DNA from: a virus
DNA length: 64,000 nucleotides
Strand: one strand, 5' to 3'
Virus record (IMG/VR): IMGVR_UViG_3300042397_001782
Coordinates: 55,981-119,980 of that record
Shown here: one piece after another, positions 29,940 to 39,697 of the stretch
Numbering within the stretch: the first letter of the stretch is position 1
Layout of the letters: each line of letters begins with the position of its first letter
Translations under genes and position numbers: made by a program
Notes under the pieces: generated by a model
Databases searched by the model: none
Told to the model about the DNA's origin: nothing
Seen by the model: only the letters and a program-made list of their open reading frames with translations

Positions 29940-32553
29940 GTGCTCATTACCACAACTGGTAATTAATTTTATTGACCATATTGGACCTGACTCTCAAGAA
30001 TTAGAGTCTGTTATTATACAAAACTATATAAATAGTTTAAATTGTAATACTAAAGAGATAATTTGTGTGTCAAAATACGATACTATATGTGAAGACACTG
30101 TAAATAATTTATGTAAATTATTTATTAACGCTCTTACCATAGAGGCAACTCCTACTGGAATTAAAATAACTCCAGTTATATTTAATAGTTTTGGAACTAT
30201 TACATATAATTGGACTTTTGATCCTACAAAATTTACTTTGCCTAGTGGTAAAACTGTAACAGACCCTGTATTATTTCTTGATTGGATTAATGGAAATATT
30301 GTTTCAGACTTTGAGGTTAGTTTAAAAATAGTAGATGGAAAAGGTTGTAATTTTGAAATACAAAAGGATATAAGTTATTGTGAATCATGTTTAAACCCCA
30401 CTTTATCTATAGAATATGCTCCTTGTTGGGTTTACATAGGTAATGATGATTATTTATTAAAAATAACCCCTGATTTTTCTTGTGTAGGACTTCCTAATTA
30501 CAATAATTACTTAACTAATATTTACATATCTAGTCCTGATATTTCTATAGTAAAAGATACAAATAATGATTGGAATTTAAAAGTAAAAGATATAAATGCT
30601 TTTAAAGCTTTAAATTGTGGAAATGATGGGAAGATATATTTTGGAAAGTCATTTGCCAGAGAAATATATGAATATAACGTAAATACAGGAGATGCTACGT
30701 TTAAACTTACATTTCCTCCTAGTGTAGTTTACAATCACCCTACATTGGGAAGCATTACAGTGCCTTTAAACACAGGAGATGGGGATATAGCAGTAACGGC
30801 AAATAAGATTTTCTTCCTAAATTGGTTTACAGCACCAGACCCTACAGGAACATTTCCTATGAATTATTCATTTGTAGGCAGATATGATATTGATTGGAAT
30901 GCGTTAGTTTTATCTAACTTTACAATGATAGCAGAACCTTCTGGAGCAGACTATGAAGATGGGTTTTATGTTTCTTTAGAAGCAGTAAGCGATGATTTAG
31001 TATTAGTAGATTGGGTTCAAGGAATGCAGCCTGGAGGATTTCTTCCTGCAACAGAATATGAGATTAGAGAATACGATTTCTCAACTTTAACTTATACTTT
31101 ATTTTCAGATATAACTGCTCTTTATGGAGTTGATAGTTGTGTAAATGATATTGCATTTGATGGTACACATGTTTACATGTTACAGGGCAATTTTACTAGT
31201 AATCCTGTATTTATAATAAGAAAATTTAATTATATTACAAAGGCTCTTGTAGCTTCAAGTTCACCCTTATCATTCTCTATAAATGCTGTGAGTCCTCCAG
31301 GAATAGCAGTATTAGATGGAAAGATATATGTTGCCGAAGATTTTGGAAATGTATTAGTGTATGATGCTACTACATTTAATTACTTATACAACAGAGATAT
31401 AACTAACATAAATATCAGAGGAACTGTTCCTCCTGCTGCTCCTCTAGATGCTATTTCTGGAATGGGTCAAATACCTCCTTCACCTTCTGAAAATTTAGAA
31501 ATAAATTATACTGTAGACTATAACGAATGTGGAGTAGTAAAAACTATAGAATTAACTGAAGATTTTCCTTGTGATATACCATTGTGTTGTGAAGATTGCG
31601 AACTAGATTTAAATATTACATTTGCAGACTGCTATATTCCTTATTCAGATGAAGGTATAGTTGGTGGTGCAGTAGAAGTTACTATTACATCTAATGGTTG
31701 TGTAAATGTAAATAATATTGATTTTGAAGGAGCAGTAGTCACTGATAATACATTGGGTACCTCAAATATACTAAAATTTGTAAAAATAAACAATAAGTGG
31801 CATATTCTTTCATCTGAAAGTTCTTGGCCAGTAGGCATGATTAGTGTAATATTTGGGTATACAGTTTGCGGAGTTTCTAAAAATTATTCAGGAACTTTTG
31901 GAAAAAATGACATAAATGAGTGTTGTGCAGATTGTCCAGAAGAAAATGCTTTTACTGTAACAATAGCAGATTGTTATGAGAAAACAGAGGGTATCACCAT
32001 ACTAGCTAACTATACAATAAATTGTCCAGGTTGGACAAACACTAGTAGCGTTGTAGCATCTGTAATAAAAAATGGAGTTCAAATAGGAACAGTGTCTACT
32101 TTTGGTGGTGGATATAGAATAGAATTTTCAACTAATGAAATTTCAGAAATTTGTGACATTGAACTACAATTAACTTCAAACATAGATGATTGTAATGGAG
32201 ACCCAACTTTGTTTTATAGTACATTAACAATCCCTTGTGATATTGCAGAATGCGGACCATGTGTTGATTGTGATGATATTAATGAAGCCGATTATAGTAT
32301 AAATATAAATGATTTATGTTGGTCTGAAACTAATCCTGCATTAAGTAAGTATGAAGCAGTTATTCCAAACGTGTTCACTTGTGCAGGTAAAGTATTAAAA
32401 GTTAGTTCTATAACAGTACTATCATCTACGGGTTGTACTTATACTACCGTAGTTAGAGATGGAATTTGGTACTTAACAGTAGATAAAACCTGTGCGGACA
32501 TTAACCCTAATTCAACTATAAATTTAAGAATCTGTTGGAATGATTGCGACTAA
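29926..32553 (+). CDS. Large Cys-rich adhesin with propeller-like insert, 875 aa
   Basis: Start GTG 29926, overlapping the previous gene by 14 nt. Several Ig-like modules each open with a Cys pair and end in an acidic-Cys step: YCESCLNPTLSIEYAPC, CCEDCELDLNITFADC, CCADCPEENAFTVTIADC, CGPCVDCDDINEADYS. Between the first and second modules, residues about 220-520, lies a stretch resembling beta-propeller blades (GNDGKIYFGKSFAREIYEYNVNTG; VYVAEDFGNVLVYDATT is close to its last blade). The whole looks like a multi-domain surface protein for receptor binding. No catalytic site is seen. Confidence 0.65.
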   Translation: MDVIKCSLPQLVINFIDHIGPDSQELESVIIQNYINSLNCNTKEIICVSKYDTICEDTVNNLCKLFINALTIEATPTGIKITPVIFNSFGTITYNWTFDPTKFTLPSGKTVTDPVLFLDWINGNIVSDFEVSLKIVDGKGCNFEIQKDISYCESCLNPTLSIEYAPCWVYIGNDDYLLKITPDFSCVGLPNYNNYLTNIYISSPDISIVKDTNNDWNLKVKDINAFKALNCGNDGKIYFGKSFAREIYEYNVNTGDATFKLTFPPSVVYNHPTLGSITVPLNTGDGDIAVTANKIFFLNWFTAPDPTGTFPMNYSFVGRYDIDWNALVLSNFTMIAEPSGADYEDGFYVSLEAVSDDLVLVDWVQGMQPGGFLPATEYEIREYDFSTLTYTLFSDITALYGVDSCVNDIAFDGTHVYMLQGNFTSNPVFIIRKFNYITKALVASSSPLSFSINAVSPPGIAVLDGKIYVAEDFGNVLVYDATTFNYLYNRDITNINIRGTVPPAAPLDAISGMGQIPPSPSENLEINYTVDYNECGVVKTIELTEDFPCDIPLCCEDCELDLNITFADCYIPYSDEGIVGGAVEVTITSNGCVNVNNIDFEGAVVTDNTLGTSNILKFVKINNKWHILSSESSWPVGMISVIFGYTVCGVSKNYSGTFGKNDINECCADCPEENAFTVTIADCYEKTEGITILANYTINCPGWTNTSSVVASVIKNGVQIGTVSTFGGGYRIEFSTNEISEICDIELQLTSNIDDCNGDPTLFYSTLTIPCDIAECGPCVDCDDINEADYSININDLCWSETNPALSKYEAVIPNVFTCAGKVLKVSSITVLSSTGCTYTTVVRDGIWYLTVDKTCADINPNSTINLRICWNDCD

Positions 32554-32565
32554 AAAATAAAAAAT

Positions 32566-33657
32566 ATGGCAGAAAAATGTATAAATAAGGGTTTAGAAGC
32601 TCTTACAGAATTTGATAAAACTTGTTGTGGGTGTCCTGCAGAAATTACTTCTTATTATCCAAGTGCTGATCCTTATATTTCTTATGAGGTTGGTCCAGAA
32701 GATATGTTAAGTTTTTCTACGACTCAATGGGTAATCCCTATTAAATTTCATTGTGGATGTAATGAAGTTTACAATCCTGGGGGAGGGGCAACTAAAACAG
32801 AATATTATTCTAAAATACATTCTGTAAAAGTTGTAGGAACAAATACTGCTAATGTATCTTTTGTATATTTAAACAACGCTACTTTTTCAAATGCATATCC
32901 CTCTAATTTTGGAGGAAATACTTATAGCCAAACATTAAATGGATGGGCAATGGTTGTAGATAAAGACCCTACAAATGTTTTACAAGCTAAATCTTCTGGA
33001 CTAGGGGGAGTTAATATAGAGGTTCAAAAATGTTCAGATAGTACACCTTTTCCTTTCTCGTTATATACTGAGTATTTTTTTGCAGACAATTTTAGAAGAT
33101 ATAGCAATACGACAGGTTGTAGTAATACAGGTGGAGCAACAAATCAAATTTATTTATGGCAAGGTGCCCAAAATGGTGGAGGTGACACATTTTTAAATGG
33201 AAGCACTGGAACTGGATATGTAGGATGCTACAAAGATTTAACTACATACTTTGCAACACCTGTAGTTTTTTCAGACAGTTGTCTTGTTAGTCAGACAGGT
33301 TCTAATATTAGATGGCAAGCATTAAAGACAATCCAATCTATAACTGTAGTTGGTTCAAATGAGCCTTTAACTTGGGGGTCAAATACTCCAAATAGTGTTT
33401 GGGCTACTTATAATGGTTCCCAAGGATTATGGTATATAAATGTAGATAAAAATCCTGGAGGAACTTATCATACTAAAACAGTGGCTAATCCAACTATTGA
33501 TTCAACAGTTGATTTAGAGATAGTGGTATTGGAAGCCAATACCCCTTGTAAAGTAGACCCAAATGACGCTTTTGATAACTCTATAAAAACAAGTACAATT
33601 ACTGTTACTAATTTGGCTCTAAGTAATTTTAACAATACTACTTTCTGTACTTTTTAA
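32566..33657 (+). CDS. Cys-rich structural protein, 363 aa
   Basis: Begins MAEKCINKGLEALTEFDKTCCGCPAEITSYYP. Beta-strand-rich with many Thr, Ser, Asn and Gly, aromatic strands and single Cys residues; the end is KTSTITVTNLALSNFNNTTFCTF. It lies immediately downstream of the 875-aa protein and has a similar composition. Probably a further fibre or adhesin protein; no motif defines its role. Confidence 0.6.
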   Translation: MAEKCINKGLEALTEFDKTCCGCPAEITSYYPSADPYISYEVGPEDMLSFSTTQWVIPIKFHCGCNEVYNPGGGATKTEYYSKIHSVKVVGTNTANVSFVYLNNATFSNAYPSNFGGNTYSQTLNGWAMVVDKDPTNVLQAKSSGLGGVNIEVQKCSDSTPFPFSLYTEYFFADNFRRYSNTTGCSNTGGATNQIYLWQGAQNGGGDTFLNGSTGTGYVGCYKDLTTYFATPVVFSDSCLVSQTGSNIRWQALKTIQSITVVGSNEPLTWGSNTPNSVWATYNGSQGLWYINVDKNPGGTYHTKTVANPTIDSTVDLEIVVLEANTPCKVDPNDAFDNSIKTSTITVTNLALSNFNNTTFCTF

Positions 33658-33674
33658 TTAATTAAACAAAAAAT

Positions 33675-34670
33675 ATGTGTGTAGACTGTAACCCTTTAGA
33701 AAGCAATACTGGATTAATTCAATATTCAGGACCAGATTTAGTTATTTGTAATGGGAATACCATTACTAATGGAGAATTACTTACATCTGTAATTGCTAAG
33801 TTTGATAATTGTATTGGAGTAATCCAAAGTCAATTAGATATGTCAAGTTTAGTAGAAAATAGTCCTTGTATTAATTTAACTAAAACTTCTTTATTAACAG
33901 TACTACAAAGTATTTTAGACACTGAGTCTGCTTATTGTACTCAGTTGCAAACATTAAATACTCAATTAACTGCTTTACAAATTCAAGTAGATAATTTAAA
34001 TTTAACAAAGCCTGTTACTGTAACTGCTTGTGACCCCACTAGAGTTACTTTAACTGAAACCCCTAGTTCAAAGACTTTTAACGTAAGTGGATTAGTTCCA
34101 CCAAAAACTATTCTTCCTTATTTTGGATTACTTACAGATTTTTCTCCATCAGGTTTAGGGCTACCTAATACGCCAATGGCGGGATGGGCAATTGCAAATG
34201 GAAATAATGGCACTATAAATGCTTTAAACCGATTTATAAAGTATGGTCCTAGTGCAATTACAACCCCAAGCGGTAGTAATACAGTTCTATTAGATGATAC
34301 CAATATTCCTCCAGTATCTTTTACTACCAATGCTAATTTTACTGTAACAGGTACTACTAATGAGTCAGGAAAACATACTCATAGGATTAGACATGCTTTT
34401 AATGAAGGACCTTTAACAAATTGTCCTGATTGGTTTGAAAATTCTGGTGAAGACCCTTGTTGTGCAAATGGTTCAGGAGTAGATCCTGGAACTGATTGTG
34501 GGGGGTCCCAATATGGAACAATTGGATATTCAGGATTACATTCTCATACATTTACAGGAAGTGCTACAGGGTCATTTACAGGAAGTACTATAAATTCTAG
34601 TGTTCAATCTATAAGTGTTCAACCTGTTCATATACAAGCTATTCCTATTCAATGGGTTGGACAATGCTAA
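33675..34670 (+). CDS. Tail-collar-type fibre protein with His tip motifs, 331 aa
   Basis: N-terminus (MCVDCNPLESNTGLIQYSGPDLVICNGN) is Cys-containing. A helical coil region (QTLNTQLTALQIQVDNLNLTK) suggests trimerisation. The C-terminal part resembles collar or short-fibre tips: GWAIANGNNGTINALNRFIKYG, then repeated small His motifs (ESGKHTHRIRH; GLHSHTFTGSATGSFTG) and the ending PVHIQAIPIQWVGQC. The HxH pairs may bind metal ions, as known in T4 gp12-like tips. Confidence 0.7.
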   Translation: MCVDCNPLESNTGLIQYSGPDLVICNGNTITNGELLTSVIAKFDNCIGVIQSQLDMSSLVENSPCINLTKTSLLTVLQSILDTESAYCTQLQTLNTQLTALQIQVDNLNLTKPVTVTACDPTRVTLTETPSSKTFNVSGLVPPKTILPYFGLLTDFSPSGLGLPNTPMAGWAIANGNNGTINALNRFIKYGPSAITTPSGSNTVLLDDTNIPPVSFTTNANFTVTGTTNESGKHTHRIRHAFNEGPLTNCPDWFENSGEDPCCANGSGVDPGTDCGGSQYGTIGYSGLHSHTFTGSATGSFTGSTINSSVQSISVQPVHIQAIPIQWVGQC

Positions 34671-34683
34671 TAATAAATAAATA

Positions 34684-35925
34684 ATGACTAAGCAAAAAAT
34701 TATAGACCTTTTTGGGTATAAAGCAGGAAGAAAGTTATATAACTTACTATATAGTAGTTGTGCTAATTTTTGTTGCATGGTAAAAGACTGTCTTGGAATT
34801 AGTTCTTTAGGAAGTCCAACATTGTATTTAAATCAACAAGGAGAATGGAGTGCTTCAACAGGACCTCAAGGACCCCAGGGTCCGCAGGGACCACAAGGTA
34901 TCCAAGGTATTCAAGGGATTCAAGGTCCAGTAGGTGCAGCATTAACAGTATTAGGTTCTTATCCTGATCTTGCTTCATTTTTAGCAGGACCTGGAGGAAG
35001 TCCAGGAAACCCTGGAGAAGCTTGGATTATAGAATCTGATGGTTCTTTATATGTATGGCATACAATAACTAATACTTGGGATGATGTAGGAGATTTGCAA
35101 GGACCTCAAGGTTTACAAGGTGTTCAAGGGATTCAGGGTATTCAAGGAATACAGGGTTTACAGGGAATACAGGGTGTGCAAGGTCCTCAAGGACTTTCAG
35201 GATTTGAATGGGACCCAACAAGAATAAGTCCAAATCAATATTTAATAGGAGATATTGTAAACTATCTTGGCAATTATTATATTTGTATAGCTAACAATGA
35301 TGCATTAATTCCTCCTTCTTCTTTAGGGGTTTATTGGAACACATATTCATTTGTTGGTCCTCAAGGACCTCAAGGTATTCAAGGGATACAAGGTGTCCCA
35401 GGACCTGTAGGTATGCCAGGATTATTTGCTCAAACTGGTAATAGTACAATAATTTCAGGAACAACAGTAGAAAGTTCTTTAATTAACGGAGGTGTGGGTA
35501 CTTTAAGTGTACCTGCAAATGGATTTCAAGTTGGCGATAGTTTTAGAGCAGTATTTGGAGGGGTTATGAATGCTGCTAATAACCAAACTATAAGAATAAG
35601 AGTAAAAACAAATGGAACTATACTATTAGATAGTGGTGTACAGGCTTTGACAAACTCAATTATAAATGATATTTGGAGTTTAAATATTGATTTTACCATT
35701 AGACAAATAGGCGGTGCAACTGTAGCATCTATAGTTTCACTTGGCTCATTTCATTATATTAAAACTTCTAATGCATCAACTCAAGGCTTTGCATTTAACG
35801 TGGTCAATAATACTACATTTAACACTACAATAAACAATACATTAGATGTAACTGTACAATGGGGTTCCAATAATGCAGGTAATAATATTTATAGTGATAT
35901 ATTTATATTAAATAAAACATATTAA
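34684..35925 (+). CDS. Collagen-like fibre protein (family-C anchor), 413 aa
   Basis: The N-terminus [31 protein letters not shown]...CLGISS...LNQQGEW is shared with the next gene. Three collagen-like G-X-Y tracts follow, for example [19 protein letters not shown] (residues about 60-80, about 140-170, about 225-245), each separated by globular pieces such as [30 protein letters not shown]. The C-terminus is a beta-rich tip ([26 protein letters not shown]). A trimeric fibre is likely. Confidence 0.8.
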   Translation: MTKQKIIDLFGYKAGRKLYNLLYSSCANFCCMVKDCLGISSLGSPTLYLNQQGEWSASTGPQGPQGPQGPQGIQGIQGIQGPVGAALTVLGSYPDLASFLAGPGGSPGNPGEAWIIESDGSLYVWHTITNTWDDVGDLQGPQGLQGVQGIQGIQGIQGLQGIQGVQGPQGLSGFEWDPTRISPNQYLIGDIVNYLGNYYICIANNDALIPPSSLGVYWNTYSFVGPQGPQGIQGIQGVPGPVGMPGLFAQTGNSTIISGTTVESSLINGGVGTLSVPANGFQVGDSFRAVFGGVMNAANNQTIRIRVKTNGTILLDSGVQALTNSIINDIWSLNIDFTIRQIGGATVASIVSLGSFHYIKTSNASTQGFAFNVVNNTTFNTTINNTLDVTVQWGSNNAGNNIYSDIFILNKTY

Positions 35926-35938
35926 AAAAGTTAAATAA

Positions 35939-36835
35939 ATGAGCAGATTAAGTAGAGCAGATATTTTAACAATGTTTGGGTACAAAGCAGGTACCAAACT
36001 ATACAATTTATTATACAGCAGTTGTGCTAACTTTTGTTGTATAATTAAAAATTGTTTAGGTATTTCTAGTGGAGGTAATGCAGGTTTAGTTTTAAATCAA
36101 CGGGGAGATTGGGTTACTGCAGGTGGTGGAGGTAGTCAAAACTTATCAAGTGTTTTAGTAGTAGGCAATACATCTGGAGCTAATGATATAGTTTTTGACG
36201 CTACTCAAGGATTATATTTTGCGAATAGCTCACGATTAAGAGAGGGAACTATAGATGCATCACTTGGAGGTGCAAAAGGTATAGCTCAAATTTGTGCGGT
36301 TGGCTATGAATTAAAGTGGGAAGCTGGGAGACTTTATGTAATGGATGGTAATGGTACTGGAATTAGACAATCACTATATAATTTCATAACTGCTCCAACA
36401 GTAAATGATGATGTTACAAAAGGATATGGAATAGGGTCTTTATGGACACTAGATGATAATACTACTTATGTATGTTCTGATGCAAGTACAGGAGCTGCGG
36501 TGTGGGCTAGATTTGTATCTACTCCTAGTGTTCAGTTTTTTGTAAGTTCTGCAACAGTAACGCCTGTATTCGGAAATGACTTAGTAGTTATAACAGCTCA
36601 GGCTGCAGGATTAACACTAGCAAATCCTACAGGAACATGGGTACAAGGTAAAGACTTAGTAATAAGAATAAAAGACAATGGAACTCCAAGGTCAATAGCA
36701 TACGATACAAAATATAGAGCTATAGGAGTAACTTTGCCAATTACAACGGTTGCAAATAAAACTACTTATTTAGGTATTGTTTACAACTCAACAGATGATA
36801 CATTTGATATAATTGGAGTAACTACACAAGCATAA
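35939..36835 (+). CDS. Fibre protein with family-C anchor, 298 aa
   Basis: Starts [44 protein letters not shown], nearly the same as the start of the preceding protein, followed by a Gly linker (TAGGGGSQNL). The rest is beta-rich (NTSGANDIVFDATQGLYFANSSRLREGTID). The C-terminus has VRFVSTPSVQFF-like strands ending in TTQA. A second fibre using the same attachment site but a different tip; receptor unknown. Confidence 0.7.
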   Translation: MSRLSRADILTMFGYKAGTKLYNLLYSSCANFCCIIKNCLGISSGGNAGLVLNQRGDWVTAGGGGSQNLSSVLVVGNTSGANDIVFDATQGLYFANSSRLREGTIDASLGGAKGIAQICAVGYELKWEAGRLYVMDGNGTGIRQSLYNFITAPTVNDDVTKGYGIGSLWTLDDNTTYVCSDASTGAAVWARFVSTPSVQFFVSSATVTPVFGNDLVVITAQAAGLTLANPTGTWVQGKDLVIRIKDNGTPRSIAYDTKYRAIGVTLPITTVANKTTYLGIVYNSTDDTFDIIGVTTQA

Positions 36836-36836
36836 T

Positions 36837-37637
36837 ATGAGCTATCGAACTATAATATCTTTAATGCCAAAACCTTTTTCTATTGATCCAGATGCTCAAG
36901 CTTTTTTAACGGCTGCTAGTATAACAAATGCTACTATTTCAGGAGCTATTAATACTTTAGTAGTTCAAATGAAAACTGATAATATATGGTCTAAAATGAA
37001 AGCTATATATCCTATGGTAGGAGGTACGGCATCTACTCACAAGTTCAATTTAAAAGACCCACGAGATTTAGATGCAGCGTTTAGATTGCAATTTAATGGA
37101 GGATGGACACATTCAGCTAATGGTGCTTTGCCAAATGGAGTAAATGCTTTTGCTAATACATATTATAATCCACGAAATAGTGGTCAATTAAATTCCGCAC
37201 ATTTATCATATTATTCTAGAACAAATTTGGGTACATCAGGACTTCAAGTTGAAATTGGGGCTTTTGATGGCAACTCTCAATGGTTATTATATACTTACGC
37301 TAATAGTAGCACTCAAGGAATTAATGGTAGTTTTGTTAATATACCTTATGGTGCTATAATACCAACAAATGGGTTTTTATTAGGTCAAAGATTAAACAAC
37401 ACTACAATTAATTATTTTCACAAAGGAGTTAAAATACAAACTTTGACCAATAATTCAACTAACACCCCAAATAGTTCAATTTACTTAGCAGCCAGAAATG
37501 ATGGAACACCCGTTTTAGTTTCCTCAAAAGAATGTGCATTTGCATCATTAGGTGATGGATTAACCGACACAGAAGCTGCTAATATGTATACAGCTTTGCA
37601 AACCTTCCAAACCACTTTAAATAGGCAAATAGTTTAA
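36837..37637 (+). CDS. Receptor-binding tip protein, LamG/lectin-like, 266 aa
   Basis: The sequence (DPDAQAFLTAASITNATISGAINTLV...IWSKMKAIYPMVGGTASTHKFNLKDPRDLDAAFRLQFNGGWTHSANG) belongs to a type I recall as frequent at the end of tail-fibre clusters in Bacteroidetes phages. It is beta-sandwich-like with YYSRTNLG, HKGVKIQTL and EAANMYTALQTFQTTLNR near the end. Probably a glycan-binding tip domain encoded as its own gene. It starts 1 nt after the previous stop. Confidence 0.7.
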   Translation: MSYRTIISLMPKPFSIDPDAQAFLTAASITNATISGAINTLVVQMKTDNIWSKMKAIYPMVGGTASTHKFNLKDPRDLDAAFRLQFNGGWTHSANGALPNGVNAFANTYYNPRNSGQLNSAHLSYYSRTNLGTSGLQVEIGAFDGNSQWLLYTYANSSTQGINGSFVNIPYGAIIPTNGFLLGQRLNNTTINYFHKGVKIQTLTNNSTNTPNSSIYLAARNDGTPVLVSSKECAFASLGDGLTDTEAANMYTALQTFQTTLNRQIV

Positions 37638-37648
37638 AAATAAATAAC

Positions 37649-37864
37649 ATGATATTAGTAGGGCTTTTAACAGAAACACAAAAAGAACAATTAGTAGGAC
37701 AGTGGTATGAAACAGACAGTTTTTTTAACCCAATACAAGACATTAATGATAATTGGGTTATATCTATTGAGGAGATGCATGATTGCGTAAACCCTGACTT
37801 TATGTGGGTAAAAGACTTAGAGCAGATAGAATACCAACCGAAACCAATTGAGCCTCCTTTTTAA
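37649..37864 (+). CDS. Small accessory protein after the fibre genes, 71 aa
   Basis: MILVGLLTETQKEQLVGQWYETDSFFNPIQDINDNWVISIEE...: an acidic, Pro-ended protein, with a segment QWYETDSFFNPIQDINDNWVIS of a kind I have seen beside receptor-binding genes in Bacteroidetes phages. A fibre-assembly chaperone is possible; nothing decisive. Confidence 0.6.
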   Translation: MILVGLLTETQKEQLVGQWYETDSFFNPIQDINDNWVISIEEMHDCVNPDFMWVKDLEQIEYQPKPIEPPF

Positions 37865-37905
37865 TTATTAATTAATAAAATTATATAATTTAAATATAAA
37901 AAATA

Positions 37906-38334
37906 ATGGGAAAATATTTTAATGCTTTTATAATGTCCATAATAACTTTTTTTTCTCCTATAGTAGGATTATTATTAGCTGTCGGAGCTATGATTATTTT
38001 AGACACTGTATTAGGAATTACAAAGGCTATTAAAAATGAAGGATGGGAATCTGTTACTTCAAGAAAAGCAAGTGTTATTATAAGTAAATTTTTACTTTAC
38101 CAATTAACAGTAATAACATTTTTTATAATAGACTATAACTTAATAAATGAGTTTACAAAAGTACATTATCAAAACAATTATTTATTAACTAAATTTATAA
38201 CACTCTCTTTATGTTTTGTTGAAGCAAAAAGTATAGATGAAAATATTAAATCTATATTTGGATTTTCTATTTGGACAACCCTAAAAGAAGTTTTAATGAG
38301 AACACAAGAAATAAAAAAAACTATAAAAAAATAA
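37906..38334 (+). CDS. Holin (phage_holin_4-like)
   Basis: 142 aa with hydrophobic helices at about 7-24, 24-43, 65-84 and 94-108. The signature GLLLAVGAMIILDTVLGITKAI...SVTSRKASVIISKFLLYQLTVITFF matches the holin_4 family, whose members open the inner membrane at the end of infection. The C-terminus is basic (MRTQEIKKTIKK). The M15 peptidase gene starts 4 nt after its stop. It is the first gene of the lysis cassette. Confidence 0.8.
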   Translation: MGKYFNAFIMSIITFFSPIVGLLLAVGAMIILDTVLGITKAIKNEGWESVTSRKASVIISKFLLYQLTVITFFIIDYNLINEFTKVHYQNNYLLTKFITLSLCFVEAKSIDENIKSIFGFSIWTTLKEVLMRTQEIKKTIKK

Positions 38335-38338
38335 AATT

Positions 38339-38806
38339 ATGAAATTATCAAAACATTTAGATCTAGCGGAAGTTACAAGATCAGAAACTGCAAAAAGAAA
38401 TGGAGTTAGCAACATACCTACTCCTGAGCATATTGAAAACTTTAAATTATTGGCTGAAAAAATATTCGAGCCTATTAGAGAGCATTTTAATGTTCCTATT
38501 TTTATATCTAGTGGATATAGAAGCAAAGCTTTAAACCAAGCTATTGGTGGGAGTTTAACCTCACAACATTGCCAAGGTGAAGCAATTGATATTGATATGG
38601 ATGGTAGCTCAAGCGGAGTTACTAATGCTCAAGTATTCCAATTCATTAAAGACAACTTGAATTTTGACCAAATGATTTGGGAATTTGGAACAGATAAAAA
38701 TCCTGATTGGGTTCATGTTTCTTATGAATCAACTGGTAAACAAAGAAAACAAATACTTAAAGCCATAAAAGTTAACGGTAAAACAAGTTATGTTCCTTAT
38801 AAATAA
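38339..38806 (+). CDS. Peptidase M15-type peptidoglycan hydrolase
   Basis: 155 aa. ISSGYRS near residue 58, then SQHCQGEAIDIDM (residues about 77-89) supplies the SxHxxGxAxD zinc motif, and DWVHVSYES (near residue 123-131) supplies the second His. These are the hallmarks of M15 (D-Ala-D-Ala carboxypeptidase-type) endolysins that cut peptide cross-links. There is no signal peptide, so export would need the holin. Confidence 0.85.
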   Translation: MKLSKHLDLAEVTRSETAKRNGVSNIPTPEHIENFKLLAEKIFEPIREHFNVPIFISSGYRSKALNQAIGGSLTSQHCQGEAIDIDMDGSSSGVTNAQVFQFIKDNLNFDQMIWEFGTDKNPDWVHVSYESTGKQRKQILKAIKVNGKTSYVPYK

Positions 38807-38838
38807 ATTAAAACTACAAAAACTTAAAAAATAAAACT

Positions 38839-39099
38839 ATGAAATTTTTTAGAGAAATGTTTAGCGATGATAATTCAATTAATGAGAAATCTGTTATTGG
38901 ATTCCTGGCATTTATTATGATGTCCTTATTCGCAATTGTAGATATTGTTACAGGATATTTAGGAAAAGAGCTTGTTGTAAATGAATTTATATTCAATGCT
39001 TTTGAAGTGCTAGTGTTAGGTTCATTTGGTATTGCAGCTACAGAAAAAATTACAAGCATTATAAAATCTAATAAAAACGAAGAAAATGAGTCTGAGTAA
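38839..39099 (+). CDS. Small holin-like membrane protein, 86 aa
   Basis: Two hydrophobic helices (residues about 20-42, NEKSVIGFLAFIMMSLFAIVD and on; and about 52-72, FNAFEVLVLGSFGIAATEK) with a charged C-terminus (SNKNEENESE). The size and two-pass topology suit a class II holin or an antiholin. It overlaps the GH19 gene by 14 nt, so the two are likely co-translated. Together with 37906-38334 this makes two holin-like genes in one cassette. Confidence 0.7.
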   Translation: MKFFREMFSDDNSINEKSVIGFLAFIMMSLFAIVDIVTGYLGKELVVNEFIFNAFEVLVLGSFGIAATEKITSIIKSNKNEENESE

Positions 39100-39697
39100 A
39101 TTACAAGAAAAAATTGGGGTAACTGCTGATGGAGCGTTTGGCCCTGGAACAATGAAAGCTGCTATGGCTTTTTATGGGTTTACACCTGAGAGAGCTGCAC
39201 ACTTTTTTGCACAAACAGCACATGAGTCTGGAAACTTTAAAGCGTTCTCTGAAAACTTAAACTATTCTGCTGACGGATTGGTAAAAATCTTTGGCAAATA
39301 CTTTACAGCGGCCACTGCCCCTAAGTATGCTAGAAACCCTGAAAAAATTGCTAACAAAGTTTATTCTTCTAGAATGGGCAATGGTGACGAAGCTTCAGGA
39401 GATGGCTGGAAATTTAGAGGAAGAGGGGCTCTTCAATTAACTGGTAAATCAAACTATCAAGCATTTTCAGATTATTTGAATAACCCTGATATTATGACTA
39501 ATCCTGACTTAGTTGCAGGTGAGCTTTCTTTTGAGTCTGCTAAATTCTTTTTTGATAAAAACAAACTTTGGGATATATGTGATAAAGGTGTAACCAAAGA
39601 AACTATTTTAGCCCTTACTAAAAGAATAAATGGGGGTACCCATGGTTTGGCTGATAGAGAAGAAAAAACCTTTAAATATTATACATACGTTAAATAA
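39086..39697 (+). CDS. Glycoside hydrolase family 19 endolysin
   Basis: 203 aa. The start (MSLSKLQEKIGVTADGAFGPGTMKAAMAFYGF) is a short peptidoglycan-binding-like segment. It is followed by the GH19 core: HFFAQTAHESGNFKAFSENLNYSADGL with the catalytic Glu of AHESG, DGWKFRGRGALQLTGKSNY, and KRINGGTHGLADREE. It cleaves the glycan strands. It starts within the previous gene and overlaps the next by 1 nt. Confidence 0.9.
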   Translation: MSLSKLQEKIGVTADGAFGPGTMKAAMAFYGFTPERAAHFFAQTAHESGNFKAFSENLNYSADGLVKIFGKYFTAATAPKYARNPEKIANKVYSSRMGNGDEASGDGWKFRGRGALQLTGKSNYQAFSDYLNNPDIMTNPDLVAGELSFESAKFFFDKNKLWDICDKGVTKETILALTKRINGGTHGLADREEKTFKYYTYVK

